This document shows positions 62,453-64,000 of a stretch of 64,000 nt of DNA, piece by piece. The notes below the pieces were generated by a model. It did no database searches and was not told the DNA's origin. It worked only from the letters and a program-made list of their open reading frames with translations. The stretch spans positions 620,001 through 684,000 of the forward strand of contig JADFCQ010000002.1 of the NCBI GenBank assembly GCA_015223225.1, read 5' to 3'. The DNA is from Acetobacteraceae bacterium H6797. Its GTDB lineage: Bacteria; Pseudomonadota; Alphaproteobacteria; Acetobacterales; Acetobacteraceae. Both the position numbers and the translations under genes were made by a program. Position 1 is the first letter of the stretch, and each line of letters begins with the position of its first letter.

Positions 62453-63556
62453 TTAGGCGCCGTTCGCGACCGCTTCGGCCAGGGCCTTGCCCACATCCAC
62501 CGTCCCCGCCTGGCCGCCCATGTCGCGCGTACGGGGGCCGCCTTCGGAGAGGTGCTTCTCGATGGCGCGGAGGATGGAATCGGCCGCTTCCTTCTCGCCC
62601 AGATGCTCCAGCATCAGCGCGCCGGACCAGATCTGCCCGATCGGGTTGCAGATCCACTTGCCCGCGATATCCGGCGCCGAGCCATGCACCGGCTCGAACA
62701 TCGAGGGATGGGCCTTCTCGGGGTTGATATTGGCCGAGGGCGCGATGCCGATGGAGCCCGCCACGGCCGGCCCGAGATCGGAAAGGATATCCCCGAAGAG
62801 GTTCGAGCCCACCACCACGTCGAACCAGTCCGGATGCTGCACGAAATGGGCGCAGAGGATGTCGATATGGAACTGGTCGGTCGTCACGTCAGGGTATTCC
62901 GCCGCGATGGCGGCGAAACGCTCGTCCCAATAGGGCATCGTGAAGGTGATGCCGTTGGACTTGGTCGCACTCGTCACTTTCTTGCGCGGGCGGGTGCGGG
63001 CCAGTTCGAAAGCGTAGCGGATGATGCGGTCCGTGCCCTTGCGCGTCAGCACAGATTGCTGGGAGACGAATTCGCGATCGGTGCCCGCGAACATCCGGCC
63101 GCCGACGGAGGAATATTCGCCCTCGGTATTCTCGCGGACGACGTAGAAATCGATATCCTCCGGCCCGCGATTGGCCAGCGGCGTCTTGGCCCCCGGCATG
63201 AGCTTGCAGGGGCGCAGGCTCACATATTGGTCGAATTCGCGGCGGATGGGGATCAGCAGGCCCCAGAGCGAGATATGGTCGGGCACGCCCGGCCAGCCCA
63301 CGGCACCGAGGAAGATGCTGTCGCTCTCGCGAAGCTGGTCGATGCCGTCATCGGGCATCATCTTGCCCGTCTGCTTATAGGTCTCGCAGGACCAGTCGTA
63401 ATGCTTCAGCTCCAGATCGAAGCCGAAGCGACGGGCGGCGGCATCGAGCACACGCAGGCCCTCCGGCACCGTCTCCTTCCCGATCCCATCACCTGGAACC
63501 ACGGCGATGCGATGCTTGCGCGATGGAGCTTGGCTCACGATGGACGATACTCCCAA
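62453..63556 (-). CDS. dmlA: Tartrate/D-malate dehydrogenase (decarboxylating)
   Basis: The 367-residue enzyme belongs to the isocitrate/isopropylmalate dehydrogenase family. AVVPGDGIGKETVPEGLRVL, IRREFDQYVSLRPCKLMPG, VVRENTEGEYSSVGG, NLFGDILSDLGPAVAGSIGIAPSAN and EPVHGSAPDIAGK are typical of the tartrate/D-malate group (TtuC/DmlA), which oxidises and decarboxylates D-malate or L-tartrate to pyruvate or glycerate-type products. DmlA versus TtuC cannot be separated by sequence alone. It is not next to its regulator. It complements MaeB in C4-acid use. Confidence 0.9.
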   Translation of the reverse strand: MGVSSIVSQAPSRKHRIAVVPGDGIGKETVPEGLRVLDAAARRFGFDLELKHYDWSCETYKQTGKMMPDDGIDQLRESDSIFLGAVGWPGVPDHISLWGLLIPIRREFDQYVSLRPCKLMPGAKTPLANRGPEDIDFYVVRENTEGEYSSVGGRMFAGTDREFVSQQSVLTRKGTDRIIRYAFELARTRPRKKVTSATKSNGITFTMPYWDERFAAIAAEYPDVTTDQFHIDILCAHFVQHPDWFDVVVGSNLFGDILSDLGPAVAGSIGIAPSANINPEKAHPSMFEPVHGSAPDIAGKWICNPIGQIWSGALMLEHLGEKEAADSILRAIEKHLSEGGPRTRDMGGQAGTVDVGKALAEAVANGA

Positions 63557-63652
63557 CCGATCATGGAGGCGCGACGTTGGCCCCTCGCGGCGCGGCGGGC
63601 AAGCCGGGGCGGGCGGGATTTTGCCGAAGCCCCCCCAAGCCTCGGGTAAGGC

Positions 63653-64000
63653 TCAGCTGAGCCCCGTCGCCTCGACCACGGCCTTATGCCGCGCGGCCAT
63701 CCACTCCCGCGCCATCTCAACGGGCATGGGGCGGGCGAAGAGATAGCCCTGCACCAGGGGGATGCCCAGTTCCCGCACCGCCGCCAGTTCCGCCTGGGTC
63801 TCGACGCCCTCGGCCACCACGGGCAGGTTCAGCTCCTGCGAGAGGGCGACCACGGCGCGGACGATGGCCCGCCTGCGGCATTCCGCCGGGCTCTCGGCAT
63901 GGCCCAGCGTGGCGGTGAAGCCGCGCTCGATCTTGACCAGATGCACCGGCAGCCGGGTGAGATAGCCCACCGAGGAATGGCCCGAGCCGAAATCGTCGAG
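63653..64000 (-). CDS. EAL-domain protein, C-terminal part
   Basis: This 115-residue fragment is open to the right edge of the window. It shows the second half of an EAL c-di-GMP phosphodiesterase domain: LDDFGSGHSSVGYLTRLPV, VKIERGF, VVAEGVETQAEL, and VQGYLFARPMP. The conserved DDFG, Lys and EGVE residues are all present, though the family's usual VKID is VKIE here, so activity is likely. Upstream domains are outside the window. Confidence 0.92.
   Translation of the reverse strand, partial: LDDFGSGHSSVGYLTRLPVHLVKIERGFTATLGHAESPAECRRRAIVRAVVALSQELNLPVVAEGVETQAELAAVRELGIPLVQGYLFARPMPVEMAREWMAARHKAVVEATGLS

Overview
The window looks like a chromosomal segment of a high-GC alphaproteobacterium, most likely in the Acetobacteraceae (Roseomonas-like). 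This is inferred from the strong GC bias at third codon positions, several tripartite tricarboxylate transporter (Bug/TctC) proteins, minCDE, the glyA-nrdR-rib-nusB-thiL cluster and a clpS-clpA pair next to a phasin. I see no prophage, CRISPR array or complete IS element. Coding density is high, and many neighbouring genes overlap by 1-4 bases (ATGA, TGATG or GTGA).

Layout. 1-770: end of a cytochrome bd oxidase operon (cydB, tiny cydX). 829-4685: M28-like peptidase, CPA1 sodium/proton antiporter, small secreted protein. 4719-7198 (minus): coupled pair of exported proteins, one made of five disulfide-type repeats and one with EF-hands. 7451-16152: two solute-uptake and amide/D-amino-acid modules (TctC-TctB-TctA, XRE-cupin regulator, amidase, D-amino acid dehydrogenase-like enzyme, orphan TctC, RpiR-type regulator). 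16272-19506: lipB, tRNA-Leu(GAG), maeB. 19507-31000: HWE histidine kinase with receiver, small Cys-rich protein, clpA, clpS, phasin, D-Ala-D-Ala carboxypeptidase, GGDEF-EAL protein. 30274-32167: minCDE. 32374-39959: thioesterase, D-2-hydroxyacid dehydrogenase, allophanate hydrolase, an APH-type kinase coupled to a class III aminotransferase or phospholyase, M20 carbamoylase-like hydrolase, RidA. 39960-43153: emrAB-like drug efflux operon with a MarR regulator. 43339-46991: flavin-reductase-like protein, and a chemoreceptor coupled to a receiver-PP2C phosphatase. 47132-50272: YihY/BrkB, BASS-type and MFS membrane proteins. 50273-57748 (minus): rpiB-glyA-nrdR-ribD-ribE-ribBX-ribH-nusB-thiL. 57829-64000: cytochrome b561, LysM protein, TPR/glycosyltransferase-like protein, small unknown protein, tartrate/D-malate dehydrogenase, and the end of an EAL protein.

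How the parts work together. The riboflavin/thiamine cluster makes flavin and thiamine cofactors. MaeB, DmlA and the Tct transporters fit use of C4 dicarboxylates and related organic acids. The 11-16 kb and 33-40 kb regions fit scavenging of nitrogen from amides, D-amino acids, ureides and amino alcohols. These pathway links are inferred from gene content.

Most unusual items: the five-repeat C-x21-C exported protein with its EF-hand partner; a 140-bp inverted-repeat-bounded element lying exactly between two convergent stop codons; two tandem 38-bp palindromic repeats between nusB and thiL that also read as two coupled micro-ORFs; an M28-like enzyme lacking the catalytic Glu pair; and a chemoreceptor translationally coupled to a PP2C phosphatase with no che genes nearby.
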